In this document: positions 1 to 8,633 of the stretch, in pieces | Layout of the letters: each line of letters opens with the position of its first letter | How positions within the stretch are numbered: the stretch's first letter is position 1 | From: Paracoccaceae bacterium | GTDB lineage: Bacteria; Pseudomonadota; Alphaproteobacteria; Rhodobacterales; Rhodobacteraceae | Reading direction: 5' to 3' | Length of the DNA: 64,000 nt | Assembly (NCBI GenBank): GCA_028875855.1 | Contig: JAGWVA010000009.1 | Span: 1-64,000 of the forward strand | Translations under genes and position numbers: made by a program | The notes under the pieces: generated by a model | What the model saw: only the letters and a program-made list of their open reading frames with translations | The model's database searches: none | What the model was told of the DNA's origin: nothing

Positions 1-662
1 CCGGCCTGTCGGCCGCCCTCGCCCGACGGTTCCATGCCGCAGGCTACCGGATCGCGCTGGCCGCCCGCGACACGGGCAAGCTCGCAAACCTTGCGAAAGA
101 GACCGGCGCACAGGTTCTTGCCTGCGACGCGTCCGATCCTGACGCCGTCACCGCGCTCTTCGCCTCGCTGGGCGCGCCGCCGCGCGTGGTGATCTACAAT
201 CCGTCCGCCCGCGTGCGCGGCCCGATCACGGAGGTGGATGCGGGCGAGGTGCGTCGCGCGCTGGAGGTGACGGCCTTCGGCGCCTTTCTTGTCGGGCAGG
301 CGGCGGCGCGGGCGATGCTGACAAGCGAGCCGCAGGACGGCACCCGCGGCACGATCCTCTTCACCGGCGCCTCGGCCGGGGTGAAGGGCTTTCCGCAATC
401 CGCGAGCTTCGCCATGGGCAAATTCGCGCAGCGCGGCCTTGCCCAGTCGATGTCGCGCGAGGTGCACCCGAAGGGCATCCATGTCGTGTGGATCAACATC
501 GACGGGGCGATCCGCAACCCCGGCCGGATGGAGCCCGCTGACGCACCCGACTCCCTGCTCGACCCCGCCGCGATTGCCGAGACCTACCTCGCGCTGGTCA
601 ACCAGCCCCGGTCAGCCTGGAGCGAGGAAATCGCGGTCAGGCCCTGGGTGGAGCGGTTCTGA
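1..662 (+). CDS. SDR family oxidoreductase, 5'-truncated by the window edge
   Basis: The frame enters at base 3 and 219 residues remain, so only the N-terminal nucleotide-binding loop is missing. The visible part starts in the first Rossmann helix (GLSAALARRF) and continues through a full short-chain dehydrogenase fold. The catalytic block is odd. A classical SDR has Ser and then Tyr-x3-Lys. Here the Ser region (TGASAG) and the Lys (bases 420-422) are kept, but the Tyr position reads Phe (bases 408-410, FAMGK). An SDR subgroup with Phe here exists in proteobacteria, so this is probably not a sequencing error, but its chemistry is unclear. The gene converges on the MmcQ-family gene, with a palindromic hairpin between them. 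Substrate unknown. Confidence 0.8.
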   Translation, partial: GLSAALARRFHAAGYRIALAARDTGKLANLAKETGAQVLACDASDPDAVTALFASLGAPPRVVIYNPSARVRGPITEVDAGEVRRALEVTAFGAFLVGQAAARAMLTSEPQDGTRGTILFTGASAGVKGFPQSASFAMGKFAQRGLAQSMSREVHPKGIHVVWINIDGAIRNPGRMEPADAPDSLLDPAAIAETYLALVNQPRSAWSEEIAVRPWVERF

Positions 663-689
663 CCCCGATCCGTCACCAAAAGCCGGACA

Positions 690-711
690 CGAATTTTCGG
701 ACGAAAATTCG
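690..711. terminator. Perfect palindromic hairpin between convergent genes
   Basis: Perfect 9-bp arms (CGAATTTTC and GAAAATTCG) enclose a GGAC loop, between the SDR stop (662) and the MmcQ-family stop (713). The A/T-rich arms place a run of four T in each direction, so it could end transcripts from both sides. Its shape resembles a palindrome I remember as recurrent in Rhodobacterales intergenic DNA. The terminator role is inferred. Confidence 0.55.
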
Positions 712-712
712 C

Positions 713-1060
713 CTAGCGGGCCTGCCAGGCCTTCAAGACCCGCATCGGCGCCATCGCGGTCCAGGTCGAGACGAGCCGCGACCGCGCCCAGCCGGCGTCC
801 AGCCTGCCGGCGGCGACAAGGATCAGGCCGTGGCCGATGTAATGGGGATGAAGCAGGAAGGTTTCCGGGTCGGCCGCGTGCAGCATCTCGGCCTCATCGC
901 GCCCGGCCTTGAAGACCGCGGCATCGACCTTGGGCGACCACCAGGTCCAAAGCTTGCCATGCGCCTTGAGCACCGGCTGGTTCCACGACGTCGCCTCGCT
1001 AACGCCCGGCAGGTCTAGCGAGAGAGCCAGCGCGCGCAGTTCCGGCCATCCTGCGATCAT
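713..1060 (-). CDS. MmcQ/YjbR family DNA-binding-like protein
   Basis: A 115-residue protein of the MmcQ/YjbR (CyaY-like fold) family. It carries the expected pattern: PGVSEATSWNQPVLKAHGKLWTW near residues 20-40, a K-A-x-F-K strand, and the C-terminal WxxxxL/AWQAR end. Family members are small soluble proteins with a proposed DNA-binding role and no established biochemical function. The start at 1060 (MIAGWP) is chosen because it lies one base after the polA stop (TGAGATG), which implies translation coupled to polA; longer readings would run into polA. Confidence 0.8.
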   Translation of the reverse strand: MIAGWPELRALALSLDLPGVSEATSWNQPVLKAHGKLWTWWSPKVDAAVFKAGRDEAEMLHAADPETFLLHPHYIGHGLILVAAGRLDAGWARSRLVSTWTAMAPMRVLKAWQAR

Positions 1061-1061
1061 C

Positions 1062-3887
1062 TCAATGCGCCTCGGCCCAGTTGGCCCCCTTGCCCGCGTC
1101 CACGACAAGCGGGATCGAGAGCTTCACCGCCGGGTCGGCCGCTCCCTCCATCACCGCCTTCACGCGGGAGATGGTCGCATCCACCGCGGCCTCGTCCACC
1201 TCGAACAGCAATTCGTCATGCACCTGCAGCAGCATCTTCGCGGGCAGGTCGGCGATCGCGGCGGGCATGCGGATCATGGCGCGGCGGATGATGTCGGCGG
1301 CCGCACCCTGGATCGGCGCGTTGATCGCGGCGCGGCGGGCGAAACCGGCGGCGGGGCCCTTGGCGCGGATCTCGGGCGTGTGGATCTTGCGGCCGAAAAG
1401 GGTCTGGACGTAGCCGTGTTCCTTGGCGAATTCCACCGTGTCGTCCATGTAGGTCTTGATGCCGGGGAAGCGCTCGAAATAGCGGTCGATGAAGGCCTGC
1501 GCCTCGGCGCGCGGGATACGCAGGTTGCGCGCCAGACCGAAGCCCGAGATGCCGTAGATCACGCCGAAGTTGATGGCCTTTGCCTGCCGGCGGATCATCG
1601 GGTCCATGCCCTCGACCGGGACGCCGAACATCTCGGAGGCGGTCATCGCGTGGATGTCCAGCCCGTCGCGGAAGGCCTTCTTCAGCGCCGGGATGTCGGC
1701 GACATGGGCCAGGATGCGCAGTTCGATCTGGCTGTAGTCAAGGCTGAGCATCACCTTGCCCCTTGGCGCCACGAAGGCCTCGCGGATGCGGCGGCCTTCC
1801 TCGGAACGGACGGGGATGTTCTGAAGGTTCGGGTCGGTCGAGGCAAGCCGCCCGGTGTTCGCCCCCGCGATGGAATAGGAGGTGTGAACCCGCCCCGTCT
1901 CGGCGTTGATATGGCCTTGCAGCGCATCGGTGTAGGTCGATTTCAGCTTGGACAGCATCCGCCAGTCCAGCACGCGCGCGGCAAGCTCGGCGGCCTGCGG
2001 ATGGGTGTCCTGATAGGTGGTGATATCCTCCAGCACATCCGCCCCGGTGGCATAGGCGCCGGTCTTGCCCTTGGTGCCGCCGGGCACCTCCATCCGGTCA
2101 AACAGGATCTCGCCCAATTGCTTGGGGGAGCCCACGTTGAAGCCCTCGCCCGCCAGCGTCCGGATCTCGTCCTCGAGCGCCGCCATCTTCTGCGCGAAGG
2201 CATTCGACATGCGCGAGAGCGTATCGCGATCGACTAGAACGCCCGCCATCTCCATCTCGGCCAACACCGGCACCAGCGGGCGTTCCAGCGTCTCGTAAAC
2301 GGTCGTGACCTGCGCGCGGTGCAGGTCCGGCTTGAACCGCTGCCAGAGCCGCAGGGTGACATCGGCATCCTCGGCGGCGTAGGCGGTCGCCTCATCGATC
2401 CCCACGCGGTCGAAGGTGATCGCGGTCTTGCCCGACCCCAGAAGCGGCTTGATCGGGATCGGCACGTGGCCAAGGTATTTCTCGGACAGGAAGTCCATGC
2501 CGTGACCGTGCAGCCGCGCATGCATCGCGTAGGACATCAGCATCGTGTCGTCGATCGGAGCGACGCGGATGCCGTGGCGGGCGAAGATCTTGGCATCGTA
2601 TTTCATGTTCTGGCCGATCTTGAGGATGGCGTCATCCTCCAGCACCGGCTTCAGCATCGCCAGCGCCTCGTCCAGCGGCATCTGCCCCGCGACGCGGGCG
2701 GCGGACCCGAAGAGGTCGTCGCCGCCCTGCCTGTGGCCTACGGGAATGTAGCAGGCCGTGCCCGGATCGACGCAAAGCGAGATGCCGACAAGCTCGGCCA
2801 CCATCTCGTCGAGACTGGTCGTCTCGGTATCGACGGCGACATGGCCGCGTTCGCGGATGCGGTCGATCCAGCGGGCGAGCGCGCGGCTGTCGCGGACACA
2901 TTCGTATTTCGCGGGGTCGAACGGCGGCTGCTCGGCCGGGGCGGCGCCCGGGGCCTCGGGGTCGGCGGCGGCGGGCGCATCCGAGATCACCGGCGGCTCC
3001 ACCTTCAGCTTTTCGGCGATCCGCTTCGTCAGGGTGCGGAACTCCATCCGGGCGAGGAAATCCATCAGCGGCCCGGGCTCCGGCGCCCGGATTTCCAGCG
3101 CGTCCAGCGTGACGTCAAGCGGCGTGTCGCGCTTGAGCGTCACGAGCTGGCGGGAGATGCGGATCTGCTCGGCATTCTCGATCAGGGTCTCGCGGCGCTT
3201 GGGTTGCTTGATTTCTGCGGCGCGCGCCAGAAGCGTATCCAGATCGCCGTATTCCTGGATCAGAAGAGCCGCGGTCTTGATCCCGATGCCCGGGGCGCCC
3301 GGAACGTTGTCCACGCTGTCCCCGGCAAGCGACTGAACATCCACCACGCGGTCCGGGCCGACACCGAATTTCTCGATCACCTCGTCCGGGCCGATGAGGC
3401 GGTCCTTCATCGGGTCGCGCATGACCACGCCGGGGCCGACAAGCTGCATGAGGTCCTTGTCGGACGACACGATTGTGACCTGTCCGCCCGCATCCACGGC
3501 TTGCTGGGCAAGGGTGGCAATGATGTCGTCGGCCTCGTAATTCTCGGTCTCGAGGCAGGCGACGTTGAAGGCCCGCGTCGCCTCGCGCGTCAGGGGGAAC
3601 TGGGGCCGCAGATCCTCGGGCGGTTCGGGACGATGGGCCTTGTAGGCGGGGAAAAGCTCGGAGCGGAAGGTTTTCGACGAATGGTCGAAGACCACCGCCA
3701 TATGGGTCGGCGCGGCATCTCCGTTGGAGCGGTTGAGCTCGTTCCACAGGATGTTGCAGAAGCCCGCGACGGCGCCGATGGGCAATCCGTCGGACTTGCG
3801 CGTGAGCGGGGGCAGCGCGTGGTAGGCGCGGAAGATATAGGCCGATCCGTCGATCAGATGCAGGTGGCAACCCTTGCCGAATGTCAT
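1062..3887 (-). CDS. polA: DNA polymerase I
   Basis: A 941-residue, three-domain DNA polymerase I that fills gaps and removes RNA primers in replication and repair. Residues 1-290 form the 5'-3' exonuclease (flap nuclease), beginning HLHLIDGSAYIFRAYHA. About 330-520 is the 3'-5' exonuclease with intact proofreading motifs: DTETTS, NMKYDAK and YAAEDAD. The C-terminal polymerase has motif A (LSLDYSQIELR), motif B (RRQAKAINFGVIYG) and motif C (QVHDELLF). Proofreading should therefore be active, unlike Taq-type enzymes. The start at 3887 follows a purine-rich GGGGCGGGG stretch; an in-frame upstream ATG would only add a low-complexity leader. The MmcQ-family gene follows directly. Confidence 0.97.
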   Translation of the reverse strand: MTFGKGCHLHLIDGSAYIFRAYHALPPLTRKSDGLPIGAVAGFCNILWNELNRSNGDAAPTHMAVVFDHSSKTFRSELFPAYKAHRPEPPEDLRPQFPLTREATRAFNVACLETENYEADDIIATLAQQAVDAGGQVTIVSSDKDLMQLVGPGVVMRDPMKDRLIGPDEVIEKFGVGPDRVVDVQSLAGDSVDNVPGAPGIGIKTAALLIQEYGDLDTLLARAAEIKQPKRRETLIENAEQIRISRQLVTLKRDTPLDVTLDALEIRAPEPGPLMDFLARMEFRTLTKRIAEKLKVEPPVISDAPAAADPEAPGAAPAEQPPFDPAKYECVRDSRALARWIDRIRERGHVAVDTETTSLDEMVAELVGISLCVDPGTACYIPVGHRQGGDDLFGSAARVAGQMPLDEALAMLKPVLEDDAILKIGQNMKYDAKIFARHGIRVAPIDDTMLMSYAMHARLHGHGMDFLSEKYLGHVPIPIKPLLGSGKTAITFDRVGIDEATAYAAEDADVTLRLWQRFKPDLHRAQVTTVYETLERPLVPVLAEMEMAGVLVDRDTLSRMSNAFAQKMAALEDEIRTLAGEGFNVGSPKQLGEILFDRMEVPGGTKGKTGAYATGADVLEDITTYQDTHPQAAELAARVLDWRMLSKLKSTYTDALQGHINAETGRVHTSYSIAGANTGRLASTDPNLQNIPVRSEEGRRIREAFVAPRGKVMLSLDYSQIELRILAHVADIPALKKAFRDGLDIHAMTASEMFGVPVEGMDPMIRRQAKAINFGVIYGISGFGLARNLRIPRAEAQAFIDRYFERFPGIKTYMDDTVEFAKEHGYVQTLFGRKIHTPEIRAKGPAAGFARRAAINAPIQGAAADIIRRAMIRMPAAIADLPAKMLLQVHDELLFEVDEAAVDATISRVKAVMEGAADPAVKLSIPLVVDAGKGANWAEAH

Positions 3888-3963
3888 GCCCCGCCCCTTT
3901 CCTGTTCGCAGCCCCTTCGTCATGCCACGAAGCGGGCCGGGGGGAAAGCCGCCGCCGAAAGCC

Positions 3964-3990
3964 AAAAGCCGGACCCGAAGGCCCGGCTTT
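3964..3990 (-). terminator. Intrinsic terminator downstream of the zf-CHCC gene
   Basis: Arms AAAGCCGGACC and GGCCCGGCTTT (one mismatch) flank a CGAA tetraloop. On the minus strand the stem is followed by TTTT. It lies about 65 bases past the CHCC gene stop and upstream of polA, so it should separate the two transcripts. Confidence 0.7.
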
Positions 3991-4053
3991 CCGCATCATG
4001 GGGCTCCCGAAGGGCGACCGCGCGCACGATCAGGCCCGGCGCGCGAAGGCCGA

Positions 4054-4248
4054 TCAGGACTTGGCGCCCAGAACCTTCTCGCATTTGTCTTCATGCACGA
4101 AGAGCTTGTCGCAGTAGTTGCATTCGACAAAGCCCGTCTCGTGCGGGATGGTCAGCCAGACGCGCGGATGGCCAAGGGCCCCCACGCCGCCGTCGCAGGC
4201 GACTTTCCAGCTTCTGACAATCTCGGTCTCGGGCGCTTTCGTCGGCAT
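4054..4248 (-). CDS. zf-CHCC zinc-finger protein (NDUFS6-like)
   Basis: A 64-residue protein with the zf-CHCC zinc ligands in order: Cys18 (ACDGG), His27 (GHPRVWL), Cys43 and Cys46 ([10 protein letters not shown]). This is the fold of the complex I accessory subunit NDUFS6 (13 kDa), and small alphaproteobacterial homologues of this length are common. A role linked to NADH dehydrogenase is plausible but not shown by the context, since no nuo genes are present. A GGAG ribosome site precedes the ATG at 4248. It is a single gene with its own terminator, divergent from the OpgC-like gene. Confidence 0.85.
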   Translation of the reverse strand: MPTKAPETEIVRSWKVACDGGVGALGHPRVWLTIPHETGFVECNYCDKLFVHEDKCEKVLGAKS

Positions 4249-4459
4249 CGCTGGCTCCGTTCCTCGCAGGTCAGTTGGGGCTTAATTCGCACGGCCCATG
4301 GCGTCAAGTCCGCGCCGGGCAAAGGCCGTCGGCGGAAGGGTGCCGAAGGCTGCGCGGGCGACGGCGGAAGGGCACCCATGCCACGTTGAAGCCATTGCAG
4401 CCGCTGCGGCGGTTCCTAGATTTACGCGGGCTTCCATCAGGGAAGGCCAGGAGGGCCAA

Positions 4460-5647
4460 GTGAAGCGCATCGAAGTCCTCGACGGCATGCGGGGCTATTT
4501 CCTACTGTTCATGCTCATCAATCACATGATCCTGCAGGGCGGTCTGTGGTTGCAGAACTTCAGCGCCGCCCAGCTCATGTTCGTGGAAGACGCGCAGGGC
4601 TTCGTCTTCCTTTCGGGCTTTCTCATCGGGCTGATCCAGACCTCGCGGATGACGCGCTACGGCGTGGCGGCCATGCGCGCCAGCATCTGGCGCCGCGCGG
4701 GCGAGCTTTACATCTACGCGATGGGGGTGATCCTTCTGGCCCTGACGCTTCAGGCGGTGCTGCCCGGCGGGGTGAGTGCCTTTGCCAACTGGATGGGAAC
4801 CGCGGGGGCACATGACCGCACGCGCGATCTGGCGCTGGCGACCCTCGTGTTCCAGCCGACCTTCATGGACATCCTGCCGCAATACATCCTTTACCTGCTT
4901 GTCTCGCCCTTTCTCGTGCAGATGGTGGCCGAGGGGCGCTGGCCGCAGGTGGCGGTGCTGTCGATCCTGACATGGATGGCCGCACAGATCGGGATGGGGC
5001 AGGTAATCGGGGAGCCGCTTCACCGGCTTGCGCTGGCCAGCGACGGGCAGGGCCTGCGCGGGGGCTTCAACCCGCTTGGCTGGCAGATCGTCTTCATCAG
5101 CGGCCTGATCGCGGGGGGGCTGACGGCACGGGACAAGGTGGACTGGCAGCGCATCTTCGCGCCGGACAAGACGGTGCTGCCCATCCTGTTCCTGATGATC
5201 CTGCTGTTCTTCCTGCCGATCCGCATCGCCACCGCGCATGGGCTGATCCGTTACGACTATCTCGGCCCGTTCGAGGCCATGGCCGTCCGGCAGAGCTTCG
5301 GGCCGGTTTACCTGCTCAACCTGATCGGCGCGGCGGGGCTTCTGACCTGGCTGATGGTTGCGGGCCCGCAATCCTCGCGGCGCTGGATCGTGACGCTGTC
5401 GCGCGGGCTGCATGCGCTGTTTCGCTGGCTGCCGCTGAAGATCATGGGGCGGCATTCGTTGCAGACCTACGCCTGGCACGTGGTCATCGTCTATCTGCTG
5501 CGCTACGCCGATGCGCAACTGGGGCCGTTCACCTTCGGGCAGAAGACGGCGATCGCGGCGCTGTGCATCCTGCTGCTGCCGCTGCCCGCGATCTGGCGCG
5601 ACTACGGCCCCGCGATCCGGCGCAAGATATTCTCCGAGGTCGGATGA
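4460..5647 (+). CDS. OpgC-domain membrane acyltransferase
   Basis: A 395-residue polytopic membrane protein with about ten hydrophobic segments. It begins KRIEVLDGMRGYFLLFMLINHMI, the hallmark of OpgC-type acyltransferases, which transfer succinyl groups to periplasmic glucans in some alphaproteobacteria. The acyl-transfer core in this family uses early Asp/His residues in the first helix (LDGMRG, NHM). The GTG at 4460 is preferred because a strong AGGAGGG ribosome site sits 5-6 bases upstream and homologues begin at this point; frame upstream is arginine/alanine-rich noise. No opgGH genes are adjacent, so the substrate remains inferred. Confidence 0.85.
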   Translation: MKRIEVLDGMRGYFLLFMLINHMILQGGLWLQNFSAAQLMFVEDAQGFVFLSGFLIGLIQTSRMTRYGVAAMRASIWRRAGELYIYAMGVILLALTLQAVLPGGVSAFANWMGTAGAHDRTRDLALATLVFQPTFMDILPQYILYLLVSPFLVQMVAEGRWPQVAVLSILTWMAAQIGMGQVIGEPLHRLALASDGQGLRGGFNPLGWQIVFISGLIAGGLTARDKVDWQRIFAPDKTVLPILFLMILLFFLPIRIATAHGLIRYDYLGPFEAMAVRQSFGPVYLLNLIGAAGLLTWLMVAGPQSSRRWIVTLSRGLHALFRWLPLKIMGRHSLQTYAWHVVIVYLLRYADAQLGPFTFGQKTAIAALCILLLPLPAIWRDYGPAIRRKIFSEVG

Positions 5648-5663
5648 CCCGACGGAACGTGCG

Positions 5664-5685
5664 GGGCGGCGGTCGGCCGCCGCCC
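5664..5685. terminator. GC-rich hairpin between convergent genes
   Basis: A perfect 9-bp stem (GGGCGGCGG/CCGCCGCCC) closes a TCGG tetraloop between the OpgC-like stop (5647) and the HIT stop (5693). There is no T-run, so efficient intrinsic termination is uncertain; pausing or RNA 3'-end protection is equally possible. Confidence 0.45.
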
Positions 5686-5692
5686 TGTTACC

Positions 5693-6076
5693 TCAGTCCG
5701 CCTTGACCAGCATCCGCCCGAGCGGCCGGCCCGCAAGGATGTGGACATGCAGATGCGGCACTTCCTGATGGCTGTGCGGTCCCGCGTTCGAGATCAGGCG
5801 ATACCCTTCTCCGCCCGCACCCGCCGGCAGGCCGAGATCCGCCGCAACCCGCGCCACGGCCCGCGTGAAGTCCAGGATCTCGGCATCCGAGGCTTCGGCG
5901 GCGAAATGGTCGTAGTTCACATAGGCGCCCTTGGGGATCACCAGGACATGCACCGGCGCCTGCGGGCCGATATCGTGGAAGGCAAGGCTGTGCTCGGTCT
6001 CCAGCACCGCCTTGGCGGGGATCTCTCCGCGCAGGATACGGGCGAAGACGTTCTGCGGATCGTAGCTGTAGGGCAT
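5693..6076 (-). CDS. HIT family nucleotide-binding hydrolase
   Basis: A 127-residue histidine-triad protein of the HINT/PKCI branch. It carries the His-phi-His-phi-His-phi-phi motif (HLHVHIL) near residue 111 and the N-terminal block FARILRGEIPAKAVLETEHSLAFHDI. Family members hydrolyse purine nucleoside phosphoramidates. The start MPYSYD at 6076 is supported by an AGAGG site and by conservation in relatives. An alternative ATG at 6103 overlaps the stop of the upstream glycosyltransferase gene (ATGA) and cannot be excluded. The two genes are probably co-transcribed. Confidence 0.92.
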   Translation of the reverse strand: MPYSYDPQNVFARILRGEIPAKAVLETEHSLAFHDIGPQAPVHVLVIPKGAYVNYDHFAAEASDAEILDFTRAVARVAADLGLPAGAGGEGYRLISNAGPHSHQEVPHLHVHILAGRPLGRMLVKAD

Positions 6077-6099
6077 GGGAACCTCTGGTCGGTGGTCGG

Positions 6100-7674
6100 T
6101 CATTGGGCAAAGAGATCGGGCTCGGCCGCGATGGCCTTGGCCTGATCCGGCGGAATGGCAAGGAAGGTGGCCAGCGCCTCGGCATTTTCCTCGGTCGATG
6201 CGCCTTCGCGCAGGCGGCGGAATCCGGGAAATCCCGCCTCGGCCAGCCGGTCGCTTTCATAGCGCATCTCCTGACGCAGGGTTGGCAGGAGGCGGGCAAT
6301 CACGTCGGGCGGTGTTTCGGCCCGGGTCAGCCCGGTGCGCCCGGCATGGCCGGTGAGAAAGGCATCGGACAGGTCGGCCTGAACTTCCAGCACACGGGCC
6401 GTGCAGCGGTCGGAGGTGAAATCCTTCAGCAACCCGAAGCTCGACGGATCGACGCACAGGATGAGACGATCCGTCCCGCAGGCCTCGAACAGCAAGCGCA
6501 TGACCGCCCGGCGGTGGCGGCAGCGCTTCTCGAGCGTGGTCTGGATGCCGCCGAGGTCGGGCACCTCGGCCGCAGCGTCGTTGAAGACATATCCCAGCGC
6601 CATGACGCCGGCGGCCTGCCGCAGTCGGGCCGCCAGCCGTTGCCCCGCGGCCCAGTCGCGGCAGACCAGCAGCATCACCTCGCGCCCGCGCCCGATGGAC
6701 GATCCCGTCTCCCAGAAGCGGGGGGCAATGCGGCGCCCCTCGCGGCCGCGCCCGGTCAGGAACTGGAACACCTGCCGCCCCTCGTCCGAGATCGTGAACG
6801 TGGCCTGATCGTCGCTGTAAAGCGACCCGAGCCGGGCCGAGAGGTCGGTCGCATCGGGGGAAATCTTGCGGGCGAAAAGGTAATTCTGCCCCAGCAGCAT
6901 GTCGTAGTGATCGTTGTAGAAATTCACCGGCATGCCGTAGTCGGTAAAGATCAGGAAGGTCAGGGTCCGCCTGCGGATCTGCGTCGAGGGCACGAGGTGA
7001 TGGACGAGCGTCTGGAACACCGTCTCGTCGGGAATCCATGTCGTGCGGAAGAAGCGCCGCACGTCGCGGCGCGCCTTCAGGAAATCGAGGATCGCCTCGA
7101 CCGTGCGGCGGCGCAGGCACCACCACTGGCTGCCGATCCGCATGTCCAGATCGGCCGGAATGCGGCGTTGCAGATGCAGGCGGCGTTGCAGATCGATCAT
7201 CTTGTAGAACAGCCACTTGTGACGCCGTTCGTTCACGAGATGGCGGTAGATCAGCCGCTCCTCCCGCATCCCGGTCTTGATCCAGCCCGAGGTGAAGAAA
7301 TCGAAGCTTTCGATGTAATCCGCATCCTCGGCATCAAGGAAGCCATGCGCATAGGCGGCCGACTTGATCGGCATGCAGTCGCCCGACAGCAAGTAGAAAT
7401 GCGTGGCGCGCGGAAAGGCCTCGAGCGCGGCGTGAAGACCGTTCAACGTGGCCTGCACAAGGCTCCATTCCCCCCAGCCGCATTTCACGCGCCGTGCGAA
7501 GGTCACCCCGGGATTGTCGGCAAGCGCCTTGCGGACATGGTCGAAAGCCGCCGCCGGCGCGCGGGCGTCCATGTGGATAGCCACGACATCGCCCGCCGCC
7601 GTCAACCGTTCGGCCTGCGCGACGATCCCCTCGGGGTCCTTGTGAACCAGAAGAATATAGGCAATTCGCGCCAT
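6100..7674 (-). CDS. Core-2/I-branching beta-1,6-GlcNAc-transferase-like protein with C-terminal DUF5928
   Basis: A 524-residue protein. The N-terminal 270 residues resemble the GT14 branching-enzyme family: IAYILLVHKDP, VAIHMDARAP, THFYLLSGDCMPIKS, WWCLRRRTVEAIL. This family transfers N-acetylglucosamine (or xylose) in beta-1,6 linkage. The remaining 250 residues match a domain I recall as DUF5928, seen behind GT14 domains in Rhodobacterales; its function is unknown. The start at 7674 (MARIAYILL) removes an unsupported 6-residue extension. It is divergent from a sulfotransferase gene, which suggests joint synthesis of a sulfated surface glycan. No transmembrane segment is evident. Confidence 0.8.
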   Translation of the reverse strand: MARIAYILLVHKDPEGIVAQAERLTAAGDVVAIHMDARAPAAAFDHVRKALADNPGVTFARRVKCGWGEWSLVQATLNGLHAALEAFPRATHFYLLSGDCMPIKSAAYAHGFLDAEDADYIESFDFFTSGWIKTGMREERLIYRHLVNERRHKWLFYKMIDLQRRLHLQRRIPADLDMRIGSQWWCLRRRTVEAILDFLKARRDVRRFFRTTWIPDETVFQTLVHHLVPSTQIRRRTLTFLIFTDYGMPVNFYNDHYDMLLGQNYLFARKISPDATDLSARLGSLYSDDQATFTISDEGRQVFQFLTGRGREGRRIAPRFWETGSSIGRGREVMLLVCRDWAAGQRLAARLRQAAGVMALGYVFNDAAAEVPDLGGIQTTLEKRCRHRRAVMRLLFEACGTDRLILCVDPSSFGLLKDFTSDRCTARVLEVQADLSDAFLTGHAGRTGLTRAETPPDVIARLLPTLRQEMRYESDRLAEAGFPGFRRLREGASTEENAEALATFLAIPPDQAKAIAAEPDLFAQ

Positions 7675-7808
7675 CGCGGAAACAACGCCCACCCTGCAAT
7701 CGTATTGGTGCCTAGATAGCGTGAACGATCATTGAAAAGACAGCGTTACTTTGCTTTCTGGACAGAACCGTGGAGCCGTCACGGCAATTTGAGGAAAGGG
7801 AACTGGGC

Positions 7809-8633
7809 ATGGGCTTTCCCGGCACCTGGATGACCGAAAGCGAAAGCATGGTGTATCGGGTCGTCCCGAAATGCGCCTGCTCGACGATCGGTCAGATCAT
7901 GTTCTATTCCGACCACGGGCGCTTCTTCGACGGCGACATCCATGACGCGACCGAGGGTCTGCACAAATGGGCGCAGGACGACAGCAAGCCGGTGATCGAG
8001 GCGAACGTGAAGGCGCATCGCTCCTATGCCTTCACCTGCGTGCGCAATCCCTACACCCGCATCCTGTCGTCCTTCTTCGACAAGATCTGCGGCATCCAGC
8101 GCAACGGCAAGCGCTATCGCGGCAACCTCGTGCCCATGCTGATCCAGAAATACGGCGTCGATGTCGGCGAGCCGGAAACCGGCTTCGAGTTCGACCAGAT
8201 CAAGAGCTTCCGCCGCTTCCTTCTGTTCGCCCGCGACACCATCCGGTTTCGCAAGCCGATGGACCCGGACATCCACTGGTCGGCCATGTCGGGCCACATC
8301 GGGACCTTCATCGCCAATGGCGGGCGCTATGACCGCATCTTCTTCACCGAGCGGTTCAACGACGGGATGCAGGACGTGCTGACCGCCGTCGGCGACCGCA
8401 TGCCGGTGCCCGTGACCCTTTCCGATGTGCCGCGCTTCAACGAAAGCGAGGGCCACGGGCCCAAGCGCGCCCACCCGGTCGAGGATTACTTCGACGATCT
8501 GTCGCGTCACCTGATGTGGGAGATCTACAAGAAGGACTTCCAGCTTTTCCGCTACGACTTCGACAACCCCGGCAACAAGATGCCAAGGGGCGAGGTCGAT
8601 CTGGACGAGGTGCACGCCAAGCTGGGCGACTGA
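7809..8633 (+). CDS. Sulfotransferase family protein (PAPS-dependent)
   Basis: A 274-residue carbohydrate-type sulfotransferase. The 5'-phosphosulfate loop is PKCACSTIG (residues 20-28), following VYRVV. The 3'-phosphate site is the block FTCVRNPYTRILSSFFDK near residues 75-92. Together these bind PAPS, the sulfate donor. The ATG at 7809 is preceded by a purine-rich AGGAAAGGGAA; the GTG at 7770 is less likely. The gene abuts the convergent amidohydrolase gene with no intergenic base. Divergence from the GT14-like gene points to modification of an exported polysaccharide or glycolipid. The acceptor is unknown. Confidence 0.82.
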   Translation: MGFPGTWMTESESMVYRVVPKCACSTIGQIMFYSDHGRFFDGDIHDATEGLHKWAQDDSKPVIEANVKAHRSYAFTCVRNPYTRILSSFFDKICGIQRNGKRYRGNLVPMLIQKYGVDVGEPETGFEFDQIKSFRRFLLFARDTIRFRKPMDPDIHWSAMSGHIGTFIANGGRYDRIFFTERFNDGMQDVLTAVGDRMPVPVTLSDVPRFNESEGHGPKRAHPVEDYFDDLSRHLMWEIYKKDFQLFRYDFDNPGNKMPRGEVDLDEVHAKLGD

